Counted from the stretch's first letter, positions 9,564 through 23,452 are shown. The stretch is DNA of 64,000 nt from Acidovorax sp. Leaf160 (GCF_001424265.1 NZ_LMOV01000029.1:130088-194087), one strand, 5' to 3'. The notes: a model not told the origin generated them from the sequence alone. Program-made: numbers and translations.

Positions 9564-11297
9564 TCAGCGGGTCTTGCCGTCTTTCCAGGCCTGCAGCAGC
9601 TTGTCGTAGGCGATGGTCTCGCCCTTCGGCTTTTCGTTCGCCAGCTTCTTCCACGGCGCCTGCTTGTCGCTCAGCCACTTGTTGGGGTCGCCCTTGGGGT
9701 TGAGCTTGGGCGCGCAGTGGGCCATGCCGGCGCGTTCCAGACGGGCCATCACCTGGTCCATCTCGTCGGCCAGCGTGTCCATCGCGCCCTGCGGCGTCTT
9801 CTCGCCGGTCACGGCCTGCGCCACGTTCTTCCACCACAGCTGGGCCAGCTTGGGGTAGTCGGGCACGTTGGTGCCGGTGGGCGACCATGCCACGCGGGCG
9901 GGGCTGCGGTAGAACTCCACCAGGCCGCCCAGCTTGGGCGCCGCATCGGTCATGGCCTTGGACTGGATGTCGGATTCGCGGATGGGGGTCAGTCCGACCA
10001 GCGTCTTCTTGAGCGAGGTGGTCTTGGCCGTCACGAACTGGGCGTACAACCAGGCGGCTGCCGTCTTGTTGGCGTCATGGCCATTAAAGAACGACCAGGA
10101 ACCCACGTCCTGGTAGCCGTTCTGCATGCCCTGCTTCCAGTACGGGCCGTTCGGGCCGGGGGCCATGCGCCACTTGGGCGTGCCGTCGGCGTTCACCACC
10201 GGCAGGCCGGGCTTGACCATGTCGGCGGTGAAGGCGGTGTACCAGAAGATCTGCTGGGCGATCTGCCCCTGCGCGGGCACCGGGCCGGACTCGCCGAAGG
10301 TCATGCCCATGGCTTCCTTGGGCGCGTACTTCTTCATCCAGTCGACGTACTTGGTCAGCGCGTAGACGGCGGCCGGGGAGTTGGTCGCGCCGCCGCGGGA
10401 CACCGATGCGCCCACGGGGGTGCACTTGTCGTCGGCCACGCGGATGCCCCATTCGTCGATCGGCAGCCCGTTGGGCGCGCCGATGTCGGCCGTGCCCGCC
10501 ATTGACAGCCAGGCGTCGGTGAAGCGCCAGCCCAGCGACGGGTCCTTCTTGCCGTAGTCCATGTGGCCATAGATGGGCTTGCCGTCGATCTGCTTCACGT
10601 CGTTGGTGAAGAACTCGGCGATGTCTTCATAGGCGCTCCAGTTCAGCGGCACGCCCAGGTCGTAGCCGTACTTGGCCTTGAACTTGTCCTTGATGTCCTT
10701 GCGCTCGAACAGATCGGCACGGAACCAGTACAGGTTGGCGAACTGCTGGTCGGGCAGCTGGTAGAGCTTGCCGTCGGGCGCCGTGGTGAACTTGGTGCCG
10801 ATGAAGTCCTTGAGGTCCAGGCCCGGGTTGGTCCATTCCTTGCCCGCACCGGCCATGTAGTCGGTCAGGTTCATCATCTTGCCGTAGCGGTAGTGCGTGC
10901 CGATCAGGTCGGAGTCGCTGATCCAGCCGTCATAGATCGACTTGCCCGACTGCATGGAGGTCTGCAGCTTCTCGACCACGTCGCCTTCCTGGATCAGGTC
11001 GTGCTTCACCTTGATGCCGGTGATTTCCTCGAACGCCTTCGCCAGCGTCTTCGATTCGTATTCATGGGTGGTGATGGTCTCGGACACCACCGAGATTTCC
11101 TTCACGCCCTTGCCCTGCAGCTTCTTGGCAGCGTCGATGAACCACTTCATCTCGGCCATCTGCTGGTCCTTGCTGAGCGTCGATGGCTGGAATTCGCTGT
11201 CGATCCATTTCTTGGCCTCAGCCTCGCCGGCCCAGCTGGCCTGGCCGATCATCAGGGCCGTGGCGGCGAACGCCAGGGCGGTCAAACGCATCTTCAT
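9564..11297 (-). CDS. glpV: Glycerol ABC transporter periplasmic binding protein
   Basis: This is the extracytoplasmic receptor of the GlpSTPQUV glycerol importer, a system characterised in rhizobia. The 577-aa product is large for a binding protein. A signal peptide (MKMRLTALAFAATALMIG...ASWA) is followed by a type-1 extracellular solute-binding fold. AAGGAG sits 7 bases before the ATG at 11297, which rejects a longer reading to 11396. Its place between glpU and glpD supports glycerol as the substrate; the assignment to GlpV is by context and family resemblance. Confidence 0.88.
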   Translation of the reverse strand: MKMRLTALAFAATALMIGQASWAGEAEAKKWIDSEFQPSTLSKDQQMAEMKWFIDAAKKLQGKGVKEISVVSETITTHEYESKTLAKAFEEITGIKVKHDLIQEGDVVEKLQTSMQSGKSIYDGWISDSDLIGTHYRYGKMMNLTDYMAGAGKEWTNPGLDLKDFIGTKFTTAPDGKLYQLPDQQFANLYWFRADLFERKDIKDKFKAKYGYDLGVPLNWSAYEDIAEFFTNDVKQIDGKPIYGHMDYGKKDPSLGWRFTDAWLSMAGTADIGAPNGLPIDEWGIRVADDKCTPVGASVSRGGATNSPAAVYALTKYVDWMKKYAPKEAMGMTFGESGPVPAQGQIAQQIFWYTAFTADMVKPGLPVVNADGTPKWRMAPGPNGPYWKQGMQNGYQDVGSWSFFNGHDANKTAAAWLYAQFVTAKTTSLKKTLVGLTPIRESDIQSKAMTDAAPKLGGLVEFYRSPARVAWSPTGTNVPDYPKLAQLWWKNVAQAVTGEKTPQGAMDTLADEMDQVMARLERAGMAHCAPKLNPKGDPNKWLSDKQAPWKKLANEKPKGETIAYDKLLQAWKDGKTR

Positions 11298-11400
11298 GAC
11301 TAGTCTCCTTGTTAGTCGGTGTGTCTCGTCCCCTGCTGCCATTGCTACCCGCCGCCGGCCCCGGGGAACGGGGGGCCGCACGGCACACGAAAACATCGGC

Positions 11401-11428
11401 CAGCCGTCAGCCGTCAGCCGTCAGCCGC
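11401..11428. repeat. Four tandem 7-bp units (CAGCCGT)
   Basis: Three perfect copies of CAGCCGT and a fourth ending in C lie head to tail just downstream of the glpU stop, in the glpU-glpV gap. Such a run can change copy number by slippage. No function is evident. Confidence 0.8.
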
Positions 11429-11431
11429 CCA

Positions 11432-11740
11432 TCAGCCCCGCCGCATGACGAGCGCCAGCAGGGCCATCGACAGCACGAAGCTGATCCAGACGGAGGGCTC
11501 CTGGCCCAGCTTGAACCACTCGGCGAACTTGGCACCCAGGCCCACGAAGATCAGGTTGACGTACGCCGCCGAGAGCAGCCCGATGAAGAGCCGGTCGCCG
11601 CGCGTGGTGGCGATGGGCAGGAAGCCCTTGCGCAAGGTGGTGGGCGACTTGGCCTCCCACACCGCCATGCCGGCGAGCATGAGCACGATGCACACAAAAA
11701 ACACGGCCACCGGGGTGGTCCAGGCCATCCAATCAAACAT
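11432..11740 (-). CDS. glpU: DUF2160 small membrane protein of the glycerol transporter
   Basis: A 102-aa hydrophobic protein with about three membrane spans (residues 8-28, 50-70 and 80-97), matching the DUF2160 family found inside glycerol ABC operons, where it is called GlpU. Its exact role is unknown. GGGGAG lies 5 bases before the ATG at 11740; the reading upstream of this is a chance extension through a GC-rich repeat. It lies between glpQ and glpV. Confidence 0.85.
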   Translation of the reverse strand: MFDWMAWTTPVAVFFVCIVLMLAGMAVWEAKSPTTLRKGFLPIATTRGDRLFIGLLSAAYVNLIFVGLGAKFAEWFKLGQEPSVWISFVLSMALLALVMRRG

Positions 11741-11754
11741 GGTGACTCCCCTGA

Positions 11755-11800
11755 GCGCCTGCGGCGCTGCCCCCCAGGGGGACGCAGCCAGTGGCCGGGC
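11755..11800. repeat. GC-rich intergenic repeat with CCCCCC/GGGGG hairpin
   Basis: The glpQ-glpU gap (149 bases) contains GCGCTGCCCCCCAGGGGG, which can fold back on itself. It shares the core CGCTGCCCCCCAnGGGG with the reverse complement of the stretch found inside recG near 59440. This suggests copies of one interspersed element. Boundaries are approximate. Confidence 0.5.
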
Positions 11801-11889
11801 CAAGCCCGTTCCACGGCTGCTGCGGGCCCGGCGTTGCGCGCAGGCTCTGGGCCAAAGCAAATGGATTCATGGTTTCTTTCCTCGTGCGC

Positions 11890-12702
<813 letters not shown>

Positions 12703-12706
12703 GATT

Positions 12707-12764
12707 GCTACACCTTTGATAGCTATAGGCCCAGCAGATACGGGCGCCAGTGGCTCTTTTGATC
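12707..12764 (+). repeat. 58-bp interspersed repeat, copy A (glpP/glpQ gap)
   Basis: Starts GCTACACCTTTGATAGCTAT and ends GGCGCCAGTGGCTCTTTTGA(TC). It aligns without gaps over 58 bases to copies at 20136, 27879, 49565 and 54422. It is the most diverged on the left, where the GCTATTAA palindrome is decayed. It begins 4 bases before the glpQ start codon, so it forms the glpQ leader in the mRNA. Confidence 0.75.
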
Positions 12765-12777
12765 AAGATGGCAGGCA

Positions 12778-13668
<891 letters not shown>

Positions 13669-13738
13669 TCAATGACCTCCGTGCCGCGCACTGCGGCGCG
13701 AGCTTGGCTTGGCTGGGGGCGGCCCGGCAAGGCGGCGC

Positions 13739-14824
<1,086 letters not shown>

Positions 14825-14825
14825 T

Positions 14826-15911
<1,086 letters not shown>

Positions 15912-16282
15912 GCAGCGACCCCTTGTTCTGTGACGATCGCCGCGGCGCGAACGCGCGCAAGGCTTCGGCTAGTTATTCGATCGCGGCGATTCTTGTTCTT
16001 TTCTGATCGTATCGAATCAAGGTTTACCCTCAACCGCTTCGTTTTCTTTCGCTTTAGAGTGCAAGCGCACGGATCGAAGGTGCTCCCAGGGCCCGTCCAA
16101 CGTCCAACGTCCAGCCCGTCCGGCGCGGCGTGCGACCCAGACCAGGCCTGACAGAGTCCGCAGCGCCCTGGGAACTCAGCGCCGCCTCTTTCGTCCTTCC
16201 GCTCTTTCGCTAAATTCGCTCTTCCCCGCCCTCCACTCTTCCGATTTTTTCTGGCCCCCTCATTCCCATTCCCGACACGCCC
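15912..16282. promoter_or_regulatory. Divergent glpS/glpR control region
   Basis: No gene is seen in these 371 bases. On the leftward strand TTGAGG (16033-16028), 16 bases, TACGAT (16011-16006) is a plausible glpS promoter. Just upstream, TTCGTTTT (16038-16045) and TTCGCTTT (16048-16055) repeat at a 10-base period. Similar CTTTCG motifs recur near 16188 and 16204 ahead of glpR. These are candidate GlpR half-sites, an inference from spacing and position. A CGTCCAA duplication lies near 16095-16110. Confidence 0.4.
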
Positions 16283-17056
16283 GTGAACACCAACCCCCGC
16301 CAGCTGCGCCTGCTCGAAGAAGTGCGGACCCGCCAGTCCGCCACCGTCGAAGGCCTGGCCGAAACCCTGGGCGTGACGCTGCAGACCGTGCGGCGCGACG
16401 TGCAGCGGCTGGCCGAGCTGGGGCTGGTGCGGCGCTTCCATGGCGGCGTGCGCATGCCGGTCTCCACCGTCGAGAACATCGGCCACACCCAGCGCGAGAC
16501 GCTGCATGCCGACGGCAAGATCCGCATCGCCCGCGCCGTGGCCAGCCAGGTGCCCAACGACTGCTCGCTCATCCTGAACATCGGTACCACCACCGAAGCC
16601 ATCGCCCGCGCGCTGCTGCAGCACCGCGGCCTGCGCGTCATCACCAACAACCTGAACGTGGCGGCCATCCTGAGCGGCAACCCCGAGTTCGAGGTCATCG
16701 TGGCCGGCGGCGTGGTGCGCTCGCGCGACCGGGGCATCGTGGGCGAGGCGGCGGTGGACTTCATCCGCCAGTTCAAGGTGGACATCGCGCTCATCGGCAT
16801 CTCCGGCATCGAGGCGGACGGCACGCTGCGCGACTTCGACTACCGCGAGGTGAAGGTGGCGCAGACCATCATCGCCCAGGCCCGCGAGGTGTGGCTGGCC
16901 GCCGACCACAGCAAGTTCAGCCGCGCCGCCATGGTGCAGGCCGCCACGCTGGCGCAGATCCACCGGCTGTTCACCGACGCGCCGCCGCCCGAGCCCTTCC
17001 CCGCCCTGCTGCGCGATGCCGGCGTGGACTGCATTGCATGCGATGCATCCCCCTGA
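16283..17056 (+). CDS. glpR: DeoR-family repressor of glycerol metabolism
   Basis: A 257-aa regulator. The DeoR winged helix-turn-helix (VEGLAETLGVTLQTVRRDVQ, residues 21-40) is followed by the sugar-phosphate sensor fold with NIGTTTEAIARAL near residue 98 and GGVVRSRDRGIVG near residue 145. The start is GTG at 16283. Its position between the glp transporter operon and glpK makes glycerol-3-phosphate the likely effector. The last codons and stop lie in a 22-bp tandem duplication. Confidence 0.9.
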   Translation: MNTNPRQLRLLEEVRTRQSATVEGLAETLGVTLQTVRRDVQRLAELGLVRRFHGGVRMPVSTVENIGHTQRETLHADGKIRIARAVASQVPNDCSLILNIGTTTEAIARALLQHRGLRVITNNLNVAAILSGNPEFEVIVAGGVVRSRDRGIVGEAAVDFIRQFKVDIALIGISGIEADGTLRDFDYREVKVAQTIIAQAREVWLAADHSKFSRAAMVQAATLAQIHRLFTDAPPPEPFPALLRDAGVDCIACDASP

Positions 17057-17080
17057 GGCATGCGATGCATCCCCCTGAGG
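17037..17080 (+). repeat. 22-bp tandem duplication across the glpR stop codon
   Basis: CATGCGATGCATCCCCCTGAGG occurs twice, back to back (17037-17058 and 17059-17080); each unit is 22 bases. The first copy carries the final codons and the TGA of glpR. The second is the start of a GC-rich intergenic repeat. Copy number change here would not alter GlpR. Confidence 0.9.
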
Positions 17081-17175
17081 CGCTGCGCGCCTTCCCCCTT
17101 CTCTCGCCGGACTGCGCCCGGCGGGACGAGGGACACCGCCAGCGCGGCGGGGCGGCCCTTGCGCGGCGGTAGCCG
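17071..17175. repeat. GC-rich intergenic repeat between glpR and glpK
   Basis: Begins CCCCCTGAGGCGCTGCGCGCC and contains a hairpin with stem CGCCGG/CCGGCG (17105-17123). It resembles the CCCCC-plus-GCGCTGC elements at 11755 and inside recG, and comparable sequence is common between genes in Acidovorax-like genomes (recollection, not checked). It could act as a terminator for glpR. Exact ends are uncertain. Confidence 0.45.
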
Positions 17176-17247
17176 GCCTGGGCCGCGCCCGCACTCACCG
17201 CAGTGACCTATGCTGGTCGCACGACACCCCCCTGACACTGTCTCACC

Positions 17248-18741
<1,494 letters not shown>

Positions 18742-18814
18742 CCAGGCCGCCGATCGAGGGGGCGGAGGCTGGCGCTACCATCCGGCGTCTTCCTCCAACC
18801 CACCGCAGCGCACC

Positions 18815-19657
18815 ATGACCGACTCCCGTTCCGCAGCCCCCGCCCCGCACGCCGCCATCGCCTTCATCGGCGGCGGCAACATGGCCAGCGCCATCATCGG
18901 CGGGCTGATCCGCCAGGGCGTGCCGGCCGACCGCATCGACGTGGTGGAGCCTTGGGCCGAAGCCCGCGCCGCGCTGCTGCAGCACCATGGCATCACCGCG
19001 CTGGAACAGGCCGGCCCGGCGCTGGAGCGCGCCGAACTGGTGGTCTGGGCCGTCAAGCCGCAGACCTTCAAGGAAGCCGCTGCGGCGGTGCGCCCCTTCA
19101 CCGGCGCCGCCCTGCACCTGAGCGTGGCGGCGGGCATCCGGTCGGACAGCATCGCCGCCTGGCTCGGCACCGAGCGCATCGTGCGCACCATGCCCAACAC
19201 GCCGGCCCTCATCGGGCGCGGCATGACCGCCCTCTTCGCCCGCCCCGCCATCACGGCGGCCGACCGGGCGCTGGTCGAGCGCACGCTCGCCAGCACCGGC
19301 GACCTGCTGTGGGTGGCGCAGGAAGCGCAGCTGGACGCGGTCACCGCGCTGTCGGGCTCGGGCCCGGCCTATGTGTTCTTCTTCCTGGAAGCCATGACGC
19401 AGGCCGGCGTGGAGATGGGCCTGCCGGCCGACCAGGCGCACCGCCTCGCCGTGGGCACCTTCACCGGCGCGGCCGAGCTGGCGCGCCGTTCCGACGAATC
19501 GCCCGCCGTGCTGCGCCAGCGCGTCACCTCCAAGGGCGGCACCACCTATGCGGCCATCACCTCGATGGAGCAGAGCGGCATGGCGCAGAAGTTCGCGCAG
19601 GCGCTGCATGCCGCGAAGGACCGGGCGCGCGAGCTGGGCGACGAATTCGGCGGCTGA
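18815..19657 (+). CDS. proC: Pyrroline-5-carboxylate reductase
   Basis: Catalyses the last step of proline synthesis, reducing pyrroline-5-carboxylate with NAD(P)H. The 280-aa protein has the N-terminal Rossmann motif FIGGGNMASAIIGGL. The C-terminal dimer domain carries the family signature region ALSGSGPAYVFFFLEAM, followed by SKGGTTYAAI. It lies 73 bases after glpK and converges with cinA, 10 bases apart. Confidence 0.96.
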   Translation: MTDSRSAAPAPHAAIAFIGGGNMASAIIGGLIRQGVPADRIDVVEPWAEARAALLQHHGITALEQAGPALERAELVVWAVKPQTFKEAAAAVRPFTGAALHLSVAAGIRSDSIAAWLGTERIVRTMPNTPALIGRGMTALFARPAITAADRALVERTLASTGDLLWVAQEAQLDAVTALSGSGPAYVFFFLEAMTQAGVEMGLPADQAHRLAVGTFTGAAELARRSDESPAVLRQRVTSKGGTTYAAITSMEQSGMAQKFAQALHAAKDRARELGDEFGG

Positions 19658-19667
19658 GCCCCGACGC

Positions 19668-20174
19668 TCAGCGGTCCAGCAGCGCCACCAGCCGGCGCAC
19701 CGCATGCGCCACCGTCTGCGCGCGCACCGCCGCGCGGTCGCCGTCGAAGCGGCACTGCTGCGTGACGGTTTCACCGCCCACGCACCAGCCGAACCACACG
19801 GTGCCGACCGGCTTGTCGGCGCTGCCGCCGCCCGGCCCCGCCACGCCGGTGACGGCCACCGCCACCGAAGCGCTCGACCGGGCCACGGCCCCCTCGGCCA
19901 TGGCGCGGGCCACCGGCTCGCTCACGGCACCGTGGGCATCGATGAGCGCGGCGGGCACGCCCAGCAGTTCGGTCTTGGCGGCGTTGGAATAGGTGACGAA
20001 GCCGCGCTCGAACCAGGCGCTGGATCCGGCCAGGTCGGTGCAGGCGGCGGCGATCATTCCACCGGTGCAGCTCTCCGCCGTGGCCAGCATCCCGCCCCGG
20101 GCAGCGAGCAGCTCGGCGAGACGGCTCACATCAACGGCCCAATCGGCCCGCAGCGCTTGACTATCAAGGGGCAT
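19668..20174 (-). CDS. cinA: CinA C-terminal family protein (NMN amidohydrolase type)
   Basis: A 168-aa stand-alone CinA C-terminal domain (PncC type), which in characterised members deamidates nicotinamide mononucleotide. Visible motifs are LATAESCTGGMIAAACT near residue 30, the GFVTYSNAAKTELLGV segment and TGVAGPGGGSADKPVG. The ATG at 20174 is preferred over an upstream TTG. The start codon and first 13 codons lie within a 58-bp interspersed repeat (20136-20193). The conserved domain begins only after that segment. It is 45 bases downstream of pgpA. Confidence 0.9.
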   Translation of the reverse strand: MPLDSQALRADWAVDVSRLAELLAARGGMLATAESCTGGMIAAACTDLAGSSAWFERGFVTYSNAAKTELLGVPAALIDAHGAVSEPVARAMAEGAVARSSASVAVAVTGVAGPGGGSADKPVGTVWFGWCVGGETVTQQCRFDGDRAAVRAQTVAHAVRRLVALLDR

Positions 20175-20193
20175 ATGCTCTTCTTTTAATAGC
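20136..20193 (-). repeat. 58-bp interspersed repeat, copy B (cinA 5' end)
   Basis: Read leftward it starts GCTATTAAAAGAAGAGCAT, immediately followed by the cinA ATG, and ends AGTCAAGCGCTGCGGGCCGA(TTGGGCC). It aligns over 58 bases without gaps to the copies at 27879, 49565 and 54422, sharing GCTATT, TCAAGCGC and GGCC. It supplies both a purine-rich AAGAAGAG ribosome-binding segment and the first 13 codons of cinA. Confidence 0.7.
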
Positions 20194-20219
20194 AAAACCG
20201 GATGAAAGCTCTCGGTGGC

Positions 20220-20747
20220 TTACCAGAACCAGCGCCAGAGCGCGATGACCAGCAGCGTGCAGAACGCCGCCACCAGGTCGTCGAACAGGATGCCGAAGCC
20301 GCCGCGCCAGCCGAAGCCCTTGAAGCAGCCGTCGGCCCAGCGCACCGGGCCCGGCTTGGCCGCGTCGAAATAGCGGAACAGCGCGAACGCCGCCAGCTGC
20401 CCCCAGAAGCCCATGGGCATGGCCAGCCAAAGCACGATCCAGATGGCGACGATCTCGTCCCACACGATGCTACCCGGGTCGGCCACGCCCATGTGGCGCG
20501 CCGCCACCGTGCAGGCCCACCAGCCCAGCACCAGCGACACGGCGATGACGATGCCGATGGCCAGGGGCGCCAGCCAGGCCTGCAGCACCAGATAGGCCAG
20601 CCAGCCCCAGGCCGTGCCCACCGTGCCCGGCGCCACGCGCGAAAGGCCGCTGCCGAGGCCCAGCGCGATGAAATGCGCGGGGTGCGACAGCAGGAAGCCG
20701 CGCAGCGCGTGCGGCGCCATGCGAGGAGCGGAATCGGAGGAAGGCAT
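20220..20747 (-). CDS. pgpA: Phosphatidylglycerophosphatase A
   Basis: Removes phosphate from phosphatidylglycerophosphate to give phosphatidylglycerol in the inner membrane. The 175-aa protein has GSGLSRVAPGTVGTAWGW near residue 32. The acidic motif IVWDEIVAIWIV is near residue 93, and the second acidic motif FGILFDDLVAAF is near residue 150, with several hydrophobic spans between. In many proteobacteria pgpA lies next to thiL; here thiL is about 6.9 kb away. cinA follows after 45 bases. Confidence 0.95.
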   Translation of the reverse strand: MPSSDSAPRMAPHALRGFLLSHPAHFIALGLGSGLSRVAPGTVGTAWGWLAYLVLQAWLAPLAIGIVIAVSLVLGWWACTVAARHMGVADPGSIVWDEIVAIWIVLWLAMPMGFWGQLAAFALFRYFDAAKPGPVRWADGCFKGFGWRGGFGILFDDLVAAFCTLLVIALWRWFW

Positions 20748-20802
20748 GGGTGGCGGGAAGGACAGGTGGGGATGAAGGTCGATGGTAGCCCGAGCCTGCG
20801 CC

Positions 20803-21606
20803 TCAGCTGCCGGTGGACGCGTGCCGCCTGAGCCCCGCGCCCCAGGCCGCGAAGGCCAGCGCCAGGAAGGCGAAGCCCGCCAGCGGCGACAGCCAGCCGA
20901 CCCAGCCCGGTGCGCCCAGCGGATCGGGCCGGCCCAGAATGGCGAGCGCCGGGTAGTAGCTGACGGCCGCCAGCGGCACGGCGAAGGTCAGCAGCCGCCG
21001 GAACCAGCGCGCGTAGATGGCCAGCGGGTACTGGCCCGCCTCCACGCCGCCGTAGGTGAAGACGTTGGCGATCTCCAGGCTCTCCACCGTCCAGAAGGCC
21101 AGCGCACCCTGCAGCACCAGGATGCCCAGGAACAGCGCCGCGCCGCCGGCCAGCGCGAAGAGCGCCAGCGCGATGGTGGCGGGCGTCCATACGATACCGG
21201 CCTGCGCCGTGGCGAAGGCGATCACCAGCCCGGCCTGCAGCAGCCGGCCCAGCCGGCTCAGGCGCACGTCCTGCCCCATCAGCTGCAGCGCCAGCGGGCG
21301 CGGGCGCAGCAGCAGCCGGTCGAAGGCGCCGGTGCGCAGCAGCTCGGTGCCCAGCACGTCGAAGCCCCGGCCCAGCCCGTCGGCAATGGCGAACATGGCG
21401 TTGACCAGGCCGTAGAACAGCGCCACCTCGCCGATGCCCCAGCCCTGCACCGCGCCGAAGCGATGGAACAGCGCCCACACGGCGACCACCTCGATGCCGG
21501 TCGCCAGGAACTGCCCCACCGTCAGCAGCAGCGCCGAGCCGGGATAGCGCATCTGCCCGGAGAGCGACGCGCCGGCCAGGCGGATGAACAGCGCGAACGA
21601 ACCCAT
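20803..21606 (-). CDS. ABC-2 family permease (DUF990-type), subunit 2
   Basis: A 267-aa membrane protein with about six spans, of the ABC-2/DUF990 family whose genes occur as two permeases plus one ATPase. It is rich in the family's LLRTGAFDRLLLRPRP loop near residue 88. The ATG at 21606 is 2 bases downstream of the partner permease's stop, so the two are co-translated. The substrate is unknown; relatives are annotated as exporters without a proven cargo. Confidence 0.85.
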   Translation of the reverse strand: MGSFALFIRLAGASLSGQMRYPGSALLLTVGQFLATGIEVVAVWALFHRFGAVQGWGIGEVALFYGLVNAMFAIADGLGRGFDVLGTELLRTGAFDRLLLRPRPLALQLMGQDVRLSRLGRLLQAGLVIAFATAQAGIVWTPATIALALFALAGGAALFLGILVLQGALAFWTVESLEIANVFTYGGVEAGQYPLAIYARWFRRLLTFAVPLAAVSYYPALAILGRPDPLGAPGWVGWLSPLAGFAFLALAFAAWGAGLRRHASTGS

Positions 21607-21608
21607 GC

Positions 21609-22457
21609 TCAGCCGCCCTGGATGTCGAGCCGCGCCAGCGTGCGGGCCAGCGCCACCCGCCCGAGCGTGACCAGCGCGGCGACCCAGAAGGCCTGCAGCG
21701 CCAGCCCGCCCAGGGCGTCCCACCCCGCCAGGCGGCCGAAGTAGAGGCGCACGGGAATGTCCAGCAGCCCGGCCAGCGGCTGCACCAGCAGCGCGGCCTG
21801 CCAGGCGTCGGGCATGAGCGCCAGCGGCAGCAGGTTGCCCGACAGCACCACCACGGCCGGCACGGCGAAGGCGTTGATGCCGCGCGCATCCAGCGCCGCC
21901 GTGGCCGCCACGTTGAGCAGCATCACCAGCGCGGTGGAGAGCAGCAGCGCCAGCAGCAGGGACGCGGCGAAGATCGCCCCGGCCACCGCCCCGGCCGGCG
22001 GCTGCCAGCCCCATTCGGCATGGCCCGCCAGCGGCAGCACCACGGCCGCGAAACCCAGCATCAGCGCCACGCGCGGCAGCACGCGCGCGGCGATCCAGCC
22101 GGCGGTGCGCGCGAACCAGAAGGCATAGGCATCGACCGGGCGCAGCCGGTCGTAGGCCACCGCGCCGGTGCGTACGGCCTGCGCCACCTCGGGGTCGCCG
22201 CCCCAGGGCAGCAGCGCCAGCAGGCCCTGGGCGATCCAGGTGTAGGTGATGGCCTGGGCCAGCGGCATGGCGCTGCCACCACCCTGCCCGCCGGCATAGA
22301 ACGCGGCCAGCACCATGACCTTGATGCCGCCCCACCAGCACTGCGTGACGAAGCCGGCCAGCGCGGCGGAGCGGTACTGCAGCATCTGCAGGAAGCGCGC
22401 ATTGAACGCGGCGGCGTAGGGCCGCCAGCGGGCCGCCGCCGTGGCGTGCGCCGTCAT
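21609..22457 (-). CDS. ABC-2 family permease (DUF990-type), subunit 1
   Basis: A 282-aa membrane protein with about six spans. It is the paralogous partner of the next gene, carrying the equivalent loop VRTGAVAYDRLRPVDAYAF near residue 95. Its ATG at 22457 overlaps the ATPase stop by four bases (ATGA). The three genes therefore form one tightly coupled exporter operon on the leftward strand. No cargo can be deduced from sequence. Confidence 0.85.
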   Translation of the reverse strand: MTAHATAAARWRPYAAAFNARFLQMLQYRSAALAGFVTQCWWGGIKVMVLAAFYAGGQGGGSAMPLAQAITYTWIAQGLLALLPWGGDPEVAQAVRTGAVAYDRLRPVDAYAFWFARTAGWIAARVLPRVALMLGFAAVVLPLAGHAEWGWQPPAGAVAGAIFAASLLLALLLSTALVMLLNVAATAALDARGINAFAVPAVVVLSGNLLPLALMPDAWQAALLVQPLAGLLDIPVRLYFGRLAGWDALGGLALQAFWVAALVTLGRVALARTLARLDIQGG

Positions 22458-23452
22458 TCGTGCGCCCCGTGCAGCGCGTAGAAGCGGGTGATCACCTCCT
22501 CCACGGGCAGCGCCTCCAGGCGGATGTCTTCCACCGCATGGGCGGCGGCCACCTGGGCGATCAGCACGGGCGCGGCCACCACCGCCGGGTCGAACGCGAG
22601 CACCAGGCGCTGCGCCTCGCGCGCATGCACCGCCACGCCCGGCAGCGCCAGGTCGTGCGGCGCGGGGCCGGCGAAGTCCACCACCAGCCGGCGTTCGGCC
22701 AGCACCTGGGCGCGCAGCGCATCGAGCGGCGCATCGGCCAGCACCCGGCCATGGCCGATCACGATGACGCGGCTGGCCAGCGCCTCGATGTCGTGCATGT
22801 CGTGCGTGGTCAGCAGCACGGTGGTGCCGCGCTCGCGGTTGGCGCGCAGCACGAAGTCGCGCACCGCCAGCTTGGAGGGCGCGTCCAGCCCGATGGTGGG
22901 CTCGTCCAGGAACAGGATGGACGGCTCGTGCAGCAGCGCCGCCGCGATCTCCGCGCGCATGCGCTGGCCCAGCGACAGCTGCCGCACGGGCTGGGCCAGC
23001 ACGCCTTCGAGCCGCAGCAGCGCGACCAGCTCGTCGCGCGTGGCCTGGAAGCGCGTGGCGTCCACCCGGTAGATGTCGCGCAGCAGCGCGAAGCCGTCTT
23101 CCACCGGCAGGTCCCACCAGAGCTGGCTGCGCTGGCCGAACACCACGCCGATGCCGGCCACGTGCCGCTCGCGGTCGGCGAACGGGTCGCGGCCATCGAC
23201 CCGCACCGTGCCGCCGTCGGGCCGCAAAATGCCCGAGAGGATCTTGATGGTGGTGGACTTGCCCGCGCCGTTGGGGCCGACGAAGCCCAGCAGCTCGCCG
23301 CGCTGCAGCGCGAACGTCACGCCCGAGAGCGCCTCCACCGTGCGATGGCGGCGGCGGACCACGCCACGCAGGGCGCCCCAGAGGCCGGGGGCGCGCTCGG
23401 CCACGCGGTAGGTCTTGACGAGGTTCTGGACGGCGATGTGCGGCTGCGGCAT
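22454..23452 (-). CDS. ABC transporter ATPase partnering the DUF990-type permeases
   Basis: A 332-aa cytoplasmic ATPase. It has Walker A GPNGAGKSTT near residue 58, Walker B ILFLDEPTIGLD and the switch histidine TTHDMHDIEAL. The signature is LSLGQRMRAEIA, usual for the NatA-like/DUF990 subgroup rather than a defect. A C-terminal extension of about 90 residues follows the nucleotide-binding domain. First gene of the three-gene export operon. Confidence 0.88.
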   Translation of the reverse strand: MPQPHIAVQNLVKTYRVAERAPGLWGALRGVVRRRHRTVEALSGVTFALQRGELLGFVGPNGAGKSTTIKILSGILRPDGGTVRVDGRDPFADRERHVAGIGVVFGQRSQLWWDLPVEDGFALLRDIYRVDATRFQATRDELVALLRLEGVLAQPVRQLSLGQRMRAEIAAALLHEPSILFLDEPTIGLDAPSKLAVRDFVLRANRERGTTVLLTTHDMHDIEALASRVIVIGHGRVLADAPLDALRAQVLAERRLVVDFAGPAPHDLALPGVAVHAREAQRLVLAFDPAVVAAPVLIAQVAAAHAVEDIRLEALPVEEVITRFYALHGAHE

